10,794 nt of DNA, taken from the NCBI GenBank assembly GCA_031285695.1, contig JAITVR010000207.1, positions 1-10,794 of the forward strand. The letters run 5' to 3'. Shown piece by piece: positions 1 through 6,607 of this stretch. A program made the translations under genes and the position numbers. The notes below the pieces were generated by a model. The model was given only the letters and a program-made list of their open reading frames with translations. It was not told the DNA's origin and ran no database searches. How positions within the stretch are numbered: the first letter of the stretch is position 1; every line of letters begins with the position of its first letter. Source of the stretch: Prevotellaceae bacterium. Lineage in GTDB: Bacteria; Bacteroidota; Bacteroidia; Bacteroidales; UBA932.

Positions 1-1661
1 TATTTTCCTTCGCTAAACTTTCCCAGTTTTTTGTACTCCTCGTACAGCTTCATGTAGGCTTTGTGGCTACCTGCATTTGGAATATATTCGGAGGCGAAAC
101 CCTGCGCCATGGCTGCCTGCGCGTCTTCCACTTTTGTGTAAACGCCGGCCACCACCGCGGCAAACATAGAGGCGCCAAAGGCGCACGCCTGCTCGGTTTT
201 GCACACCTTGATGGGCATGTTGAGCACGTCGGCGAGCGTTTGCATCACAAAGGGCGACTTGAGCGAAATGCCGCCGATACCTATCACGCTGTCAATGCGC
301 ACGCCCTCGCTCACAAAGCGGTCAACAATGGCCTTGGAACCGAAGGCTGTAGCTTCAACTAAGGCTCTGAAAATGAGCGGCGCGCTGCTGCCCAAGCTCA
401 AGCCTGCAATGCTGCCTGTGAGCAGCTGGTTGGCGTCGGGCGTGCGCCGACCGTTCATCCAGTCGGTGGCCACAATTAGGCTTTCCTCCACGGGCACGCG
501 CTCGGCTTCGGCGGTAAGCGCAGGAATAATTTTGTCCAACGCTTCATCAACCAACTTTTGGCGCGTAGCCTCATCTACTAACTTCGTTTTTGCCAAAATA
601 TTTTCGATGGGGAATGCCAGCACTTTTTTGAACCAAGCGTAAATATCGCCAAAGGCAGATTGCCCTGCTTCGAGGCCAATCATGTTGGGAATAACCGAGC
701 CGTCCACCTGACCGCAAATGCCGGGAATGAGCTTATCCTTCATTTCCTCGGGCTTTACCACCATAATGTCGCAGGTGGAGGTGCCAATGACACGCACAAA
801 GGTGTAGGGCTTGATTTCGGCGCCCACCGCGCCGTGGTGGCAGTCGAAGGCGCCTACGCCAACGGCAATGCCTGCGGGCAGTCCAAGGCGGTCAGCCCAC
901 TCCTTGGTAAGCTCGCCAGCCTTGTGGTTGCTCGGGCAGGTTTCTGTATATAGTTTATCGCGGTAGCCTGTCAGCAGCGGGTCGAGCGTGGTCAAGAATT
1001 TTTCCGAAGGAAGTCCGCCCCACTTCTCGTGCCACATAGCTTTGTGCCCTGCAGCGCAGCGGCTGCGCGATACTTTTTCGGGCGCGGTATTTCCGGTAAG
1101 AATTGCGGGCATCCAGTCGCAGTGCTCCACCCACGAGTAAGCTGCACGGCGCACTGCCTCGTCCTCACGCAGCACATGCAGCACCTTTGCCCACACCCAT
1201 TCTGAAGAATAAATTCCGCCTTCGTAAGCGGTGTAATCCACCTCCCACTTTTTTGCCAAAGCGTTTATTTCTGCGGCTTCAGCAATGGCGGTATGGTCTT
1301 TCCACAGCACAAACATGGCGTTGGGATTTTCGGCAAACTCGGGCAGCAGCGCAAGCGGCGTTCCGCTTTTATCCACCAGTGCAGGCGTGCTGCCGGTAGT
1401 GTCAAACGAAATGCCCACCACGTTTTTCGCCACCTCGGGCGCGCATTTTTTTAGCGACTGCCGAATGGTTTCCTCCATTGCCTCCACGTAATCCAGCGGG
1501 TGCTGGCGGTAGCGGTTGCTCTTGGGGTCGCAGTATTTTCCTTGCTTCCAACGCGAATAATGATGCACTGCGGTAGCCATTTCTTCGCCCGTAAGCGCAT
1601 TGACCACAATGGCGCGGCACGAATCCGAGCCGTAGTCTAAACCGATAACGAATTTGTTCAT
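1..1661 (-). CDS. araB: Ribulokinase (L-ribulokinase), 3' end cut by window edge
   Basis: ATP-dependent kinase of the FGGY family that turns L-ribulose into L-ribulose 5-phosphate in cytoplasmic L-arabinose catabolism. Translating from the ATG at 1661 gives 553 codons open to the left edge, ending ...KFSEGK followed by TA, so the stop codon probably lies one base outside. That fits the family's length of about 560 residues. Visible motifs are the N-terminal nucleotide-binding DYGSDS (residues 9-14), DTTGSTP (87-93), the ribulokinase-type LWKDHTA (about 119-125), and GAFDCHHGAVG with the likely catalytic Asp near residue 273. A C-terminal GIGGISLKSPFVMQ follows. It sits 96 bp downstream of araA on the same strand, presumably as one operon, with a long hairpin in the gap. 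No Shine-Dalgarno sequence is seen. I am confident of the family; the xylulokinase branch is less likely given araA next door. Confidence 0.93.
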   Translation of the reverse strand, partial: MNKFVIGLDYGSDSCRAIVVNALTGEEMATAVHHYSRWKQGKYCDPKSNRYRQHPLDYVEAMEETIRQSLKKCAPEVAKNVVGISFDTTGSTPALVDKSGTPLALLPEFAENPNAMFVLWKDHTAIAEAAEINALAKKWEVDYTAYEGGIYSSEWVWAKVLHVLREDEAVRRAAYSWVEHCDWMPAILTGNTAPEKVSRSRCAAGHKAMWHEKWGGLPSEKFLTTLDPLLTGYRDKLYTETCPSNHKAGELTKEWADRLGLPAGIAVGVGAFDCHHGAVGAEIKPYTFVRVIGTSTCDIMVVKPEEMKDKLIPGICGQVDGSVIPNMIGLEAGQSAFGDIYAWFKKVLAFPIENILAKTKLVDEATRQKLVDEALDKIIPALTAEAERVPVEESLIVATDWMNGRRTPDANQLLTGSIAGLSLGSSAPLIFRALVEATAFGSKAIVDRFVSEGVRIDSVIGIGGISLKSPFVMQTLADVLNMPIKVCKTEQACAFGASMFAAVVAGVYTKVEDAQAAMAQGFASEYIPNAGSHKAYMKLYEEYKKLGKFSEGK

Positions 1662-1669
1662 TTCCAAAT

Positions 1670-1737
1670 GAAGTTTAAGAAGATTAGGAAGTTTAGGAAG
1701 GAGTCTATTCTTAAACTTCTTAGACTTCCTAAACTTC
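1670..1737 (-). repeat. Long imperfect inverted repeat between araA and araB
   Basis: The arms at 1670-1699 and 1708-1737 can fold into a stem of about 30 positions with about 26 pairs and an 8-base loop. The arms are themselves built from repeated purine-rich units resembling GAAGTTTAGGAAGTCTAA. On the transcribed minus strand the structure lies between the araA stop (1758) and the araB start (1661). No T-tract follows it in the direction of transcription, so it does not look like an intrinsic terminator. An mRNA processing or stability element, or a low-complexity intergenic repeat, are both possible. Confidence 0.6.
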
Positions 1738-1757
1738 TATTTTTCATTTCAAAAAAA

Positions 1758-3266
1758 TTACTGCAACGCCTTGCTCAGCATATAGTACACCTCGTTTATG
1801 CGAATGTCTTTTTTGAAGCTGTCAATCGTTGTGTTTTCGTCAATGGTCAGCATTTCGATGCCGGCAATTTCGGCGTAATCCTGCCAGTATTCAACGGTCA
1901 AATCATACGAAAATGCCGAGTGGTGCGTACCGCCGCCGATAATCCACGCGCCTGCGCCCACCTCGAAGTTGGGGCGCGGAATCCACAACGCCGAAGCTAC
2001 CGGAAGCTTCGGCAGCGGCTTGCTTTTTATGCAATCTACCTTGTTAACAATTAGGCGAAAACGGTTGCCCATATCCACCACAGTTGAAGCCACGCCTTCG
2101 CCCTGCTTTGAGGTAAACACCAAGCGAGCGGGAGGATTTTTTCCGCCAATGCCCAGCTTGTGCACCTCCAACTTTGGCTTGTGCTCAGCAATCATGGGCG
2201 AAACTTCGAGCATGTGTGCCTGAAGAATTGCGCTGTTTGCACCGTCGAAATTCAGCGTATAATCCTCCAAAAACGAGCAGCCCTTGGGCAAACCCTGACC
2301 CATCACGTACATGGTGCGGGCAAGCGCAGCCGTTTTCCAATCGCCTTCGGCGCCGAAGCCGTAGCCCTCGGCCATCAAGCGTTGGCAGGCCAAGCCGGGC
2401 AGCTGGTCAATGCCGTCCAAGTTATCGAAGTGCGTGGTGAATGCCTTTGCGCCGGTTTCCTTCAGCAAGCGGCGAAGCGCAATTTCAATGCGCGCAGCTT
2501 TTACCACCTGTTCATATTCTGCCGAGCCATCTTTAATTGCGCTGCAATCGTACTCCTTTTTGTAAACGTCAACCAGCTCCTTGATTTGCGCATCGGTAAC
2601 ATCGTTTTGGTAGTCGCGCACCTTGGCAATGTTGCAAAAATCCACGTGGTAGCCCAAGCACATTTCGGCCTCCACCTTGTCGCCATCGGTAACGGCAACG
2701 TTGTTCATTTGGTCGCCAAGGCGAATGAGCAGCATGTCCTGCGCATCGGCCCAGCCTGCGCAAACGCGCTGCCATACGGCAATTTTTTCCTGCGTCTTCG
2801 GGTCTTGCCAATGCCCAACAACTACTTTACAAGCCTTACGCATGCGCGAAACAATGTGCCCAAATTCGCGGTCGCCGTGCGCAGATTGGTTGAGGTTCAT
2901 AAAGTCCATATCCATGGTGTCCCAAGGAATTTCTTTGTTGAACTGCGTGTGGAAGTGCAGCAATGGTTTTTTCAATTGCTGCAATCCGTGAATCCACATT
3001 TTGGCGGGCGAAAAAGTGTGCATCCACGTCATTACGCCAATGCATTTTGCCTCATTGTTCGCGGCTTTCATTGTGGCGGTAACCTCTGCCGATGAGTTTA
3101 CAGTTCCTTTGTACACAACTTTTACGGGCAGTTTTCCCGAGTCGTTGAGCCCCTTTACCATTTCGTTGGAATGAGCATCAACGTGCTTTACCGCATCGCC
3201 GCCGTACAGCAGCTGCGCACCGGTTACAAACCAAATTTCGTGAGCGTTAAAATCAAAGTTTAGCAT
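1758..3266 (-). CDS. araA: L-arabinose isomerase
   Basis: Cytoplasmic, metal-dependent isomerase converting L-arabinose to L-ribulose, the first step of the isomerase pathway. The 502-residue product matches the usual AraA length of about 500. It opens with the typical EIWFVTGAQLLYG (10-22). The expected catalytic and metal ligands are all present: Glu307 in FGAEGDW, Glu334 in SFLEDYTLNF, His351 in QAHMLEV and His448/His449 in GGTHHSAFS. The ATG at 3266 is the only sensible start, since it gives the standard AraA N-terminus and lies about 40 bp below a good promoter. It is the first gene of the araA-araB unit. No frame disruption or truncation is seen. The substrate is inferred from the family and from the adjacent ribulokinase. 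Confidence 0.97.
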   Translation of the reverse strand: MLNFDFNAHEIWFVTGAQLLYGGDAVKHVDAHSNEMVKGLNDSGKLPVKVVYKGTVNSSAEVTATMKAANNEAKCIGVMTWMHTFSPAKMWIHGLQQLKKPLLHFHTQFNKEIPWDTMDMDFMNLNQSAHGDREFGHIVSRMRKACKVVVGHWQDPKTQEKIAVWQRVCAGWADAQDMLLIRLGDQMNNVAVTDGDKVEAEMCLGYHVDFCNIAKVRDYQNDVTDAQIKELVDVYKKEYDCSAIKDGSAEYEQVVKAARIEIALRRLLKETGAKAFTTHFDNLDGIDQLPGLACQRLMAEGYGFGAEGDWKTAALARTMYVMGQGLPKGCSFLEDYTLNFDGANSAILQAHMLEVSPMIAEHKPKLEVHKLGIGGKNPPARLVFTSKQGEGVASTVVDMGNRFRLIVNKVDCIKSKPLPKLPVASALWIPRPNFEVGAGAWIIGGGTHHSAFSYDLTVEYWQDYAEIAGIEMLTIDENTTIDSFKKDIRINEVYYMLSKALQ

Positions 3267-3313
3267 AGCAATTTGTAATTTTTGATTGATTATTTATGAT
3301 TTAGTCTATCATG

Positions 3314-3344
3314 TAAAGGTAGGAATTTTTCGGCGTTTTTCAAA
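3314..3344 (-). promoter_or_regulatory. Bacteroidota-type promoter of araA-araB
   Basis: On the minus strand the -33 element TTTG (3344-3341) is followed after 19 bp by TACCTTTA (3321-3314), seven of eight matches to TAnnTTTG. Transcription would start near 3308, giving a leader of about 40 nt. The assignment rests on the Bacteroidota consensus and position only. Confidence 0.65.
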
Positions 3345-3368
3345 AGTGCAAAAAGTTGCAAAAACGCC
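3332..3368. promoter_or_regulatory. Candidate operator upstream of araA (inverted repeat)
   Basis: GGCGTTTTT at 3332-3340 and its exact reverse complement AAAAACGCC at 3360-3368 flank 19 bp that contain the predicted -33 element. A direct repeat TGCAAAAA lies at 3347-3354 and 3357-3364, one helical turn apart. The position suits a regulator acting on the ara promoter. No known operator motif was recognised, and the A/T-rich composition makes chance similarity possible. Confidence 0.3.
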
Positions 3369-3396
3369 ACACAAAACTAAGTTCAGCATAATATAC

Positions 3397-4230
3397 CTAC
3401 GATTTCAACCTCTTTTGCTGCTTTGCAGGCGGCAAAAAGTTTTCTTCGGTAATAACTGATTTTCCTGTTTCCGCCTCAAGTTCCTTACGGGCATTTTTTG
3501 CTACTGCACCACCTCGCTTGCCAGCCACTGCATTTTCCGTAAATCCTTTTGCCCGTTCACTTTCAGCAATTTGTCGCGTAGAAAGTTCAGCCAGTGCCGT
3601 AAAAATTAGCTCCGCTTCGCTCATGTGGTCGCGCAGGTTTTGTGTCTTTAAGTTTTTCAGATTTTTGTGCGCCTTTACGGTTAAGCCCGTCCATTCTTGA
3701 TGAATAATATTGGTCAGCGCAGCAAATTCGTCTTGCTCCTTAACGCCGGATTCTTTCCAATAATCGGTCAACTTGTTGCGAGTTTCCTGCCCGGTCATTC
3801 GCTGCTGAATCCACTTTTCGCTTCGTCCAAGCTTCTGCCAATTTTCGCGCGCACGGTTGAGGCTGTACTCGGGGTCGGTGGTTTCTTGAATGCGCTCGTA
3901 GCCCACCTTTGCTAGCCACTGCTTAAACGGCTCAGCCTTAGGCGATGGAATAGACTGAATGATGCGCAAAAGACTGCGGACATTGGCGCAATCGGTATCT
4001 CGTTTTTTTCCGTCAGGGGCAACCAATTTCAACTGTCGACAAATTGTCGACAGTTCAATTCCGTCTTCAAGCGTGACGCGCTGCTTCATTTTAAACCAGT
4101 AGTCGCGGGGGTTGCTGCTATCGGTTAAAATTTCAACCACATCTATTACCGAAAAATACCACTCTTCGGTGGCTTCGTCCCAGTGGGCACGAACTTTTTT
4201 TTCTTCAAAAAGTTTTACTGCAGTTTCCAT
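3397..4230 (-). CDS. Bro-N domain protein with DinD-like C-terminal part
   Basis: The 277-residue product is soluble, with no signal peptide or membrane segment. Residues about 1-125 resemble the Bro-N domain found in phage antirepressor-type and baculovirus Bro proteins: WYFSVIDVVEILTDSSNPRDYW near 23-45, then the common stretch IIQSIPSPKAEPFKQWLAKVGYERI. The C-terminal half (NLRDHMSEAELIFTALAE, then AKGF and a Gly/Ala/Lys-rich tail) resembles the E. coli DinD group, which has nearly the same length. Bro-N domains are linked to DNA binding; E. coli DinD is an SOS-induced protein reported to affect RecA, but transferring that role is inference. It stands alone between the ara and trp operons with its own weak upstream signals, and may be of phage or mobile origin. 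I do not know its target. The domain call is from remembered sequence patterns. Confidence 0.75.
   Translation of the reverse strand: METAVKLFEEKKVRAHWDEATEEWYFSVIDVVEILTDSSNPRDYWFKMKQRVTLEDGIELSTICRQLKLVAPDGKKRDTDCANVRSLLRIIQSIPSPKAEPFKQWLAKVGYERIQETTDPEYSLNRARENWQKLGRSEKWIQQRMTGQETRNKLTDYWKESGVKEQDEFAALTNIIHQEWTGLTVKAHKNLKNLKTQNLRDHMSEAELIFTALAELSTRQIAESERAKGFTENAVAGKRGGAVAKNARKELEAETGKSVITEENFLPPAKQQKRLKS
4031..4055. repeat. 25-bp near-perfect palindrome inside the Bro-N gene
   Basis: Two exact 12-bp arms, AACTGTCGACAA (4031-4042) and TTGTCGACAGTT (4044-4055), are separated by one base. One mismatch further out the pairing resumes for two more base pairs. Each arm contains GTCGAC. The sequence stays in frame and encodes the ELSTICRQL segment of the protein. 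It could form a stable mRNA hairpin, a cruciform or a dimeric protein-binding site. Confidence 0.7.
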
Positions 4231-4255
4231 GCGCTGCTAAAGTTTAAATGTTACG

Positions 4256-4278
4256 CAAAGAGCGAAGTTAACTCTTTG
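4256..4278. repeat. Short inverted repeat upstream of the Bro-N gene
   Basis: CAAAGAG (4256-4262) and CTCTTTG (4272-4278) form 7-bp arms around 9 bp, about 26 bp before the ATG at 4230. A degenerate promoter may overlap it: TTTG followed after 18 bp by GCTCTTTG on the minus strand, which lacks the TA of the -7 consensus. It may be an operator or part of the leader. The evidence is weak. Confidence 0.3.
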
Positions 4279-4316
4279 TGGCAAAATTGCAAAAATCTAC
4301 CGGCATAAGACCTACG

Positions 4317-4347
4317 AAAAAAGCGGAACTTTTTAAATTCCGCTTTT
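4317..4347 (-). terminator. Intrinsic terminator of the trp operon
   Basis: On the minus strand, four bases after the trpA stop, AAAAGCGGAA (4347-4338) pairs perfectly with TTCCGCTTTT (4328-4319) around a 9-base loop and runs into six T residues. The 10-bp stem plus T-tract is a standard rho-independent terminator. It separates the trp operon from the downstream Bro-N gene. Confidence 0.85.
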
Positions 4348-4350
4348 CAA

Positions 4351-5130
4351 TCAACCTAAAATCCCAATATCCGCCAGCAACTTATCCACCGCCTGTTCTA
4401 CGCTTGCGCTATCGCCAAGCGCCTTGACCAATGCGCTGCCAATGATGGCGCCGCGCGAAAAACGGCAGGCGCTATCGAAGGTTTCTTTATTGGAAATACC
4501 AAAGCCGACTAAGGTCGGATTTTTCAGCTTCATGTCCTGTATTCGCTTAAAATATTTTTCCTTTTCTTCGGAAAAAGAGCTTTGCATGCCGGTGGTGGAG
4601 GCCGACGAAACCATGTAGATAAATCCGTTGCTGTGCTCATCGATAAGGCGAATGCGCTCATCAGGCGTTTCGGGCGTAATGAGCAGAATATTTTCCAATC
4701 CGTAGCGCCGGGCTATGGGCTGAAAGTCGCGCAGGTATTCGCTCATAGGCAAGTCGGGGACAATAAATCCATCGATGCCTACGGACTGCGCTTGCCTGCA
4801 AAACTCCTCAAATCCGAGCTGCAAAATGGGGTTGATGTAGCCCATCAAAATAAGCGGAATGTTGGTAATTTTCCGCACGTTTTTGAGCTGCTCAAAAAGC
4901 AGGCGTTGCGTCATGCCGTTTTGCAGCGCCACTCGGCTGCTGTTTTGTATTACGGGGCCGTCGGCAAGAAGGTCGGAAAAGGGAATGCCGATTTCAATCA
5001 TGTCAACGCCCTTGTTCGATAGCTGGCGAATGACTTCCTCCGTGCTGCTCAGCTGCGGATAGCCGGCCGTGAAGTACACCGAAAGAATGCTGCTGCTCTT
5101 GGCCGCAAAAAGTTCATTAATTCTGTTCAT
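4351..5130 (-). CDS. trpA: Tryptophan synthase alpha subunit
   Basis: Cleaves indole-3-glycerol phosphate to indole and glyceraldehyde 3-phosphate; indole is channelled to TrpB in the alpha2-beta2 complex. The 259-residue TIM-barrel protein has the usual length. The catalytic pair is present: Glu46 in MIEIGIPFSD and Asp57 in LLADGPVIQ (E. coli Glu49 and Asp60). The loop VSSASTTGM (near 173-181) supplies the loop-6 Thr, and GFGIS and GAIIGSALVK form the phosphate site. Oddly, the conserved PFSDPLADGP reads PFSDLLADGP: Leu54 replaces the interface proline (E. coli Pro57). It is the last gene of the operon, and its ATG overlaps the end of trpF by 14 bp, which suggests translational coupling. A terminator follows immediately. 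Confidence 0.97.
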   Translation of the reverse strand: MNRINELFAAKSSSILSVYFTAGYPQLSSTEEVIRQLSNKGVDMIEIGIPFSDLLADGPVIQNSSRVALQNGMTQRLLFEQLKNVRKITNIPLILMGYINPILQLGFEEFCRQAQSVGIDGFIVPDLPMSEYLRDFQPIARRYGLENILLITPETPDERIRLIDEHSNGFIYMVSSASTTGMQSSFSEEKEKYFKRIQDMKLKNPTLVGFGISNKETFDSACRFSRGAIIGSALVKALGDSASVEQAVDKLLADIGILG

Positions 5131-5764
5131 GATAGTTTAATTTTTCTATAAATTGCTTTACTTTTTCTACATTTTTTGCTCCTGCCGTAAGCTCAAATCG
5201 GCTGTTGATGTCCACCGCCCACAGCTGCGGGTGCGCTAGCTGCGCAATGGCGACAGCATCGCTCAAGTCGATACCGCCGCTCAAAAAGAAGGGTGTTGTG
5301 CCCCGATAATTTTCGAGCAGCAGCCAATCAAATTTTGCTCCGGAGCCGCCATGCTGCTGCGTTTTTGTGTCGAACAGAAAGAAATCGCAGCAGCCGCTAT
5401 ACGGCTGCGCGGCTTCAAAATCCTGCGCTTCGGAAATAGAAAATGCTTTGATTACCGTAAAATCCTTGCGCAAAATGCTGCACTGCGCAGGCGTTTCGTT
5501 GCCGTGCAGCTGCAAGGTGGTAATGCCGTATTTGTTGGCAATTTCGCGCATTTTTTCCTCCGATTCGTTGACAAACACCGCAACCTTTTCAACAGCTGAG
5601 AATGAAAAGTTGAGCATTGAGTGCGAAAAATCGGGGTTGCGCAGCGCATATCGGGGCGATTTTTCGTAAAAAATAAAACCCATGTAGTCGGGTTGCAAAG
5701 CCGCAACCTCGTTGATATTTTGCGCATCGCGCATGCCGCAAACTTTTACTTTTAAGCTGCTCAT
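5117..5764 (-). CDS. trpF: Phosphoribosylanthranilate isomerase
   Basis: Catalyses the Amadori rearrangement of phosphoribosylanthranilate to CdRP, the third step of the tryptophan branch. The 215-residue single-domain TIM barrel has the expected length. The general base is Cys9 (KVKVCGM) and the general acid is Asp132 (FFLFDTKT). LQLHGNE (85-91), FFLSGGI and AVDINSRFE mark the remaining strands and phosphate site. It is a stand-alone enzyme here rather than the TrpC-TrpF fusion of enteric bacteria. Its ATG overlaps the trpC stop in a 4-bp ATGA junction and its own end overlaps trpA, so translation of C, F and A is probably coupled. Confidence 0.95.
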   Translation of the reverse strand: MSSLKVKVCGMRDAQNINEVAALQPDYMGFIFYEKSPRYALRNPDFSHSMLNFSFSAVEKVAVFVNESEEKMREIANKYGITTLQLHGNETPAQCSILRKDFTVIKAFSISEAQDFEAAQPYSGCCDFFLFDTKTQQHGGSGAKFDWLLLENYRGTTPFFLSGGIDLSDAVAIAQLAHPQLWAVDINSRFELTAGAKNVEKVKQFIEKLNYHEQN

Positions 5765-6543
5765 TTTACTTGCCCAATAAAGTTGCTCAGCGCTTGCGCC
5801 GGATTTTTTTCCTTCATAAAATTTTCGCCCATCAAAAAGCCCTGAAATCCTGCACGGCGCAGCTCAAGCACCGTTTGCGGCTGCGAAATTCCGCTCTCGC
5901 TTACCTTTACAAAATCGGCGGGAATTTTGTCGGCTAAGTCGAACGAAATTTGCACGTCGGTAGTGAAGGTTTTTAGGTTGCGGTTGTTCACGCCGAGCAT
6001 GTCCACAAACTCGTTGGCATGCGCCAGCTCCTCCTCGCTATGCACCTCAAGCAGCACCTCCAAACCCAGCTCGTGCGCCTTGCTGGCAAAGGCTTTGGTT
6101 TCTTTTACCGAAAGCGCGGCGGCAATGAGCAGCACCAAGTCGGCGCCCATTGCTTTTGCTTCATAAATTTGATATTCGTCCACCGTAAAATCTTTGCGCA
6201 AAATGGGGCAAGCAACCTGTGGGCGCGCAGCGATTAAATCGTTGGGCGTGCCGCCAAAATATTTTTCGTCTGTCAAAATGGAAATGCCGCTTGCGCCGGC
6301 AGCGCTGTAGCCCGCAGTAACGGAAGGCAAATCGGCATTGGCGTGAATCCAACCCTTGGAGGGCGACTTGCGCTTGAACTCGGCAATAATGCCGGACTGC
6401 GACTGCCGCAAGCTGCTTTTTAGCGAAAGCGTTTTTCGCTCAAAATTACTTTCCTTGGTCAGCTGCGCTATGGTGCGCACAGCTTTGCGCTGCGCCACTT
6501 CTACCCGCTTATCGGCTACTATTTTTTCTAAAATATTATTCAT
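5761..6543 (-). CDS. trpC: Indole-3-glycerol phosphate synthase
   Basis: Closes the indole ring, converting CdRP to indole-3-glycerol phosphate with loss of CO2 and water. It is a 260-residue TIM barrel. The catalytic set is intact: Glu55 and Lys57 in IIAEFKRKSPSKG, the TDEKYFGG loop (91-98), Lys117 in ILRKDFTVDEYQIYEA, Glu166 in LLEVHSEEEL, Asn187 in LGVNNRNL and Glu216-Ser217 in VSESGI. The ATG at 6543 gives the typical N-terminus ILEKIVADKRVEV. It follows trpD after 64 bp of repeat-rich spacer, the longest gap within the operon, and shares an ATGA junction with trpF. Confidence 0.97.
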   Translation of the reverse strand: MNNILEKIVADKRVEVAQRKAVRTIAQLTKESNFERKTLSLKSSLRQSQSGIIAEFKRKSPSKGWIHANADLPSVTAGYSAAGASGISILTDEKYFGGTPNDLIAARPQVACPILRKDFTVDEYQIYEAKAMGADLVLLIAAALSVKETKAFASKAHELGLEVLLEVHSEEELAHANEFVDMLGVNNRNLKTFTTDVQISFDLADKIPADFVKVSESGISQPQTVLELRRAGFQGFLMGENFMKEKNPAQALSNFIGQVK

Positions 6544-6556
6544 CTATAAAAGATTT

Positions 6557-6602
6557 AAAGAGCAAAGACTAAAGGAACAAAGACTATAAAGAGCAAGGAC
6601 TA
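6557..6602 (-). repeat. Three imperfect 15-bp tandem repeats between trpD and trpC
   Basis: Plus-strand units aaagagcaaagacta (6557-6571), aaggaacaaagacta (6572-6586) and aaagagcaaggacta (6588-6602) lie head to tail, with one extra T before the last. They fill most of the 64-bp spacer ahead of the trpC start. Each unit differs from the first at no more than two positions. No function is evident; unit-number variation between strains would change the spacing between the two genes. Confidence 0.7.
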
Positions 6603-6607
6603 TGAAT

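Noticed and set aside
1670..1737. Intrinsic terminator between araA and araB
   Set aside because: The stem is A/T-rich with mismatches and lacks a T-run at its 3' side on the transcribed strand.
2160..3095. Long plus-strand open frame opposite araA (311 codons)
   Set aside because: It lies wholly inside araA, which has all expected catalytic residues; the antisense product resembles no family and results from codon bias in the real gene.
6557..6602. Internal promoter between trpD and trpC
   Set aside because: The repeat units give TAGTCTTTG on the coding strand, which resembles the -7 element but has the wrong TA to TTTG spacing; the similarity is a by-product of the repeat.
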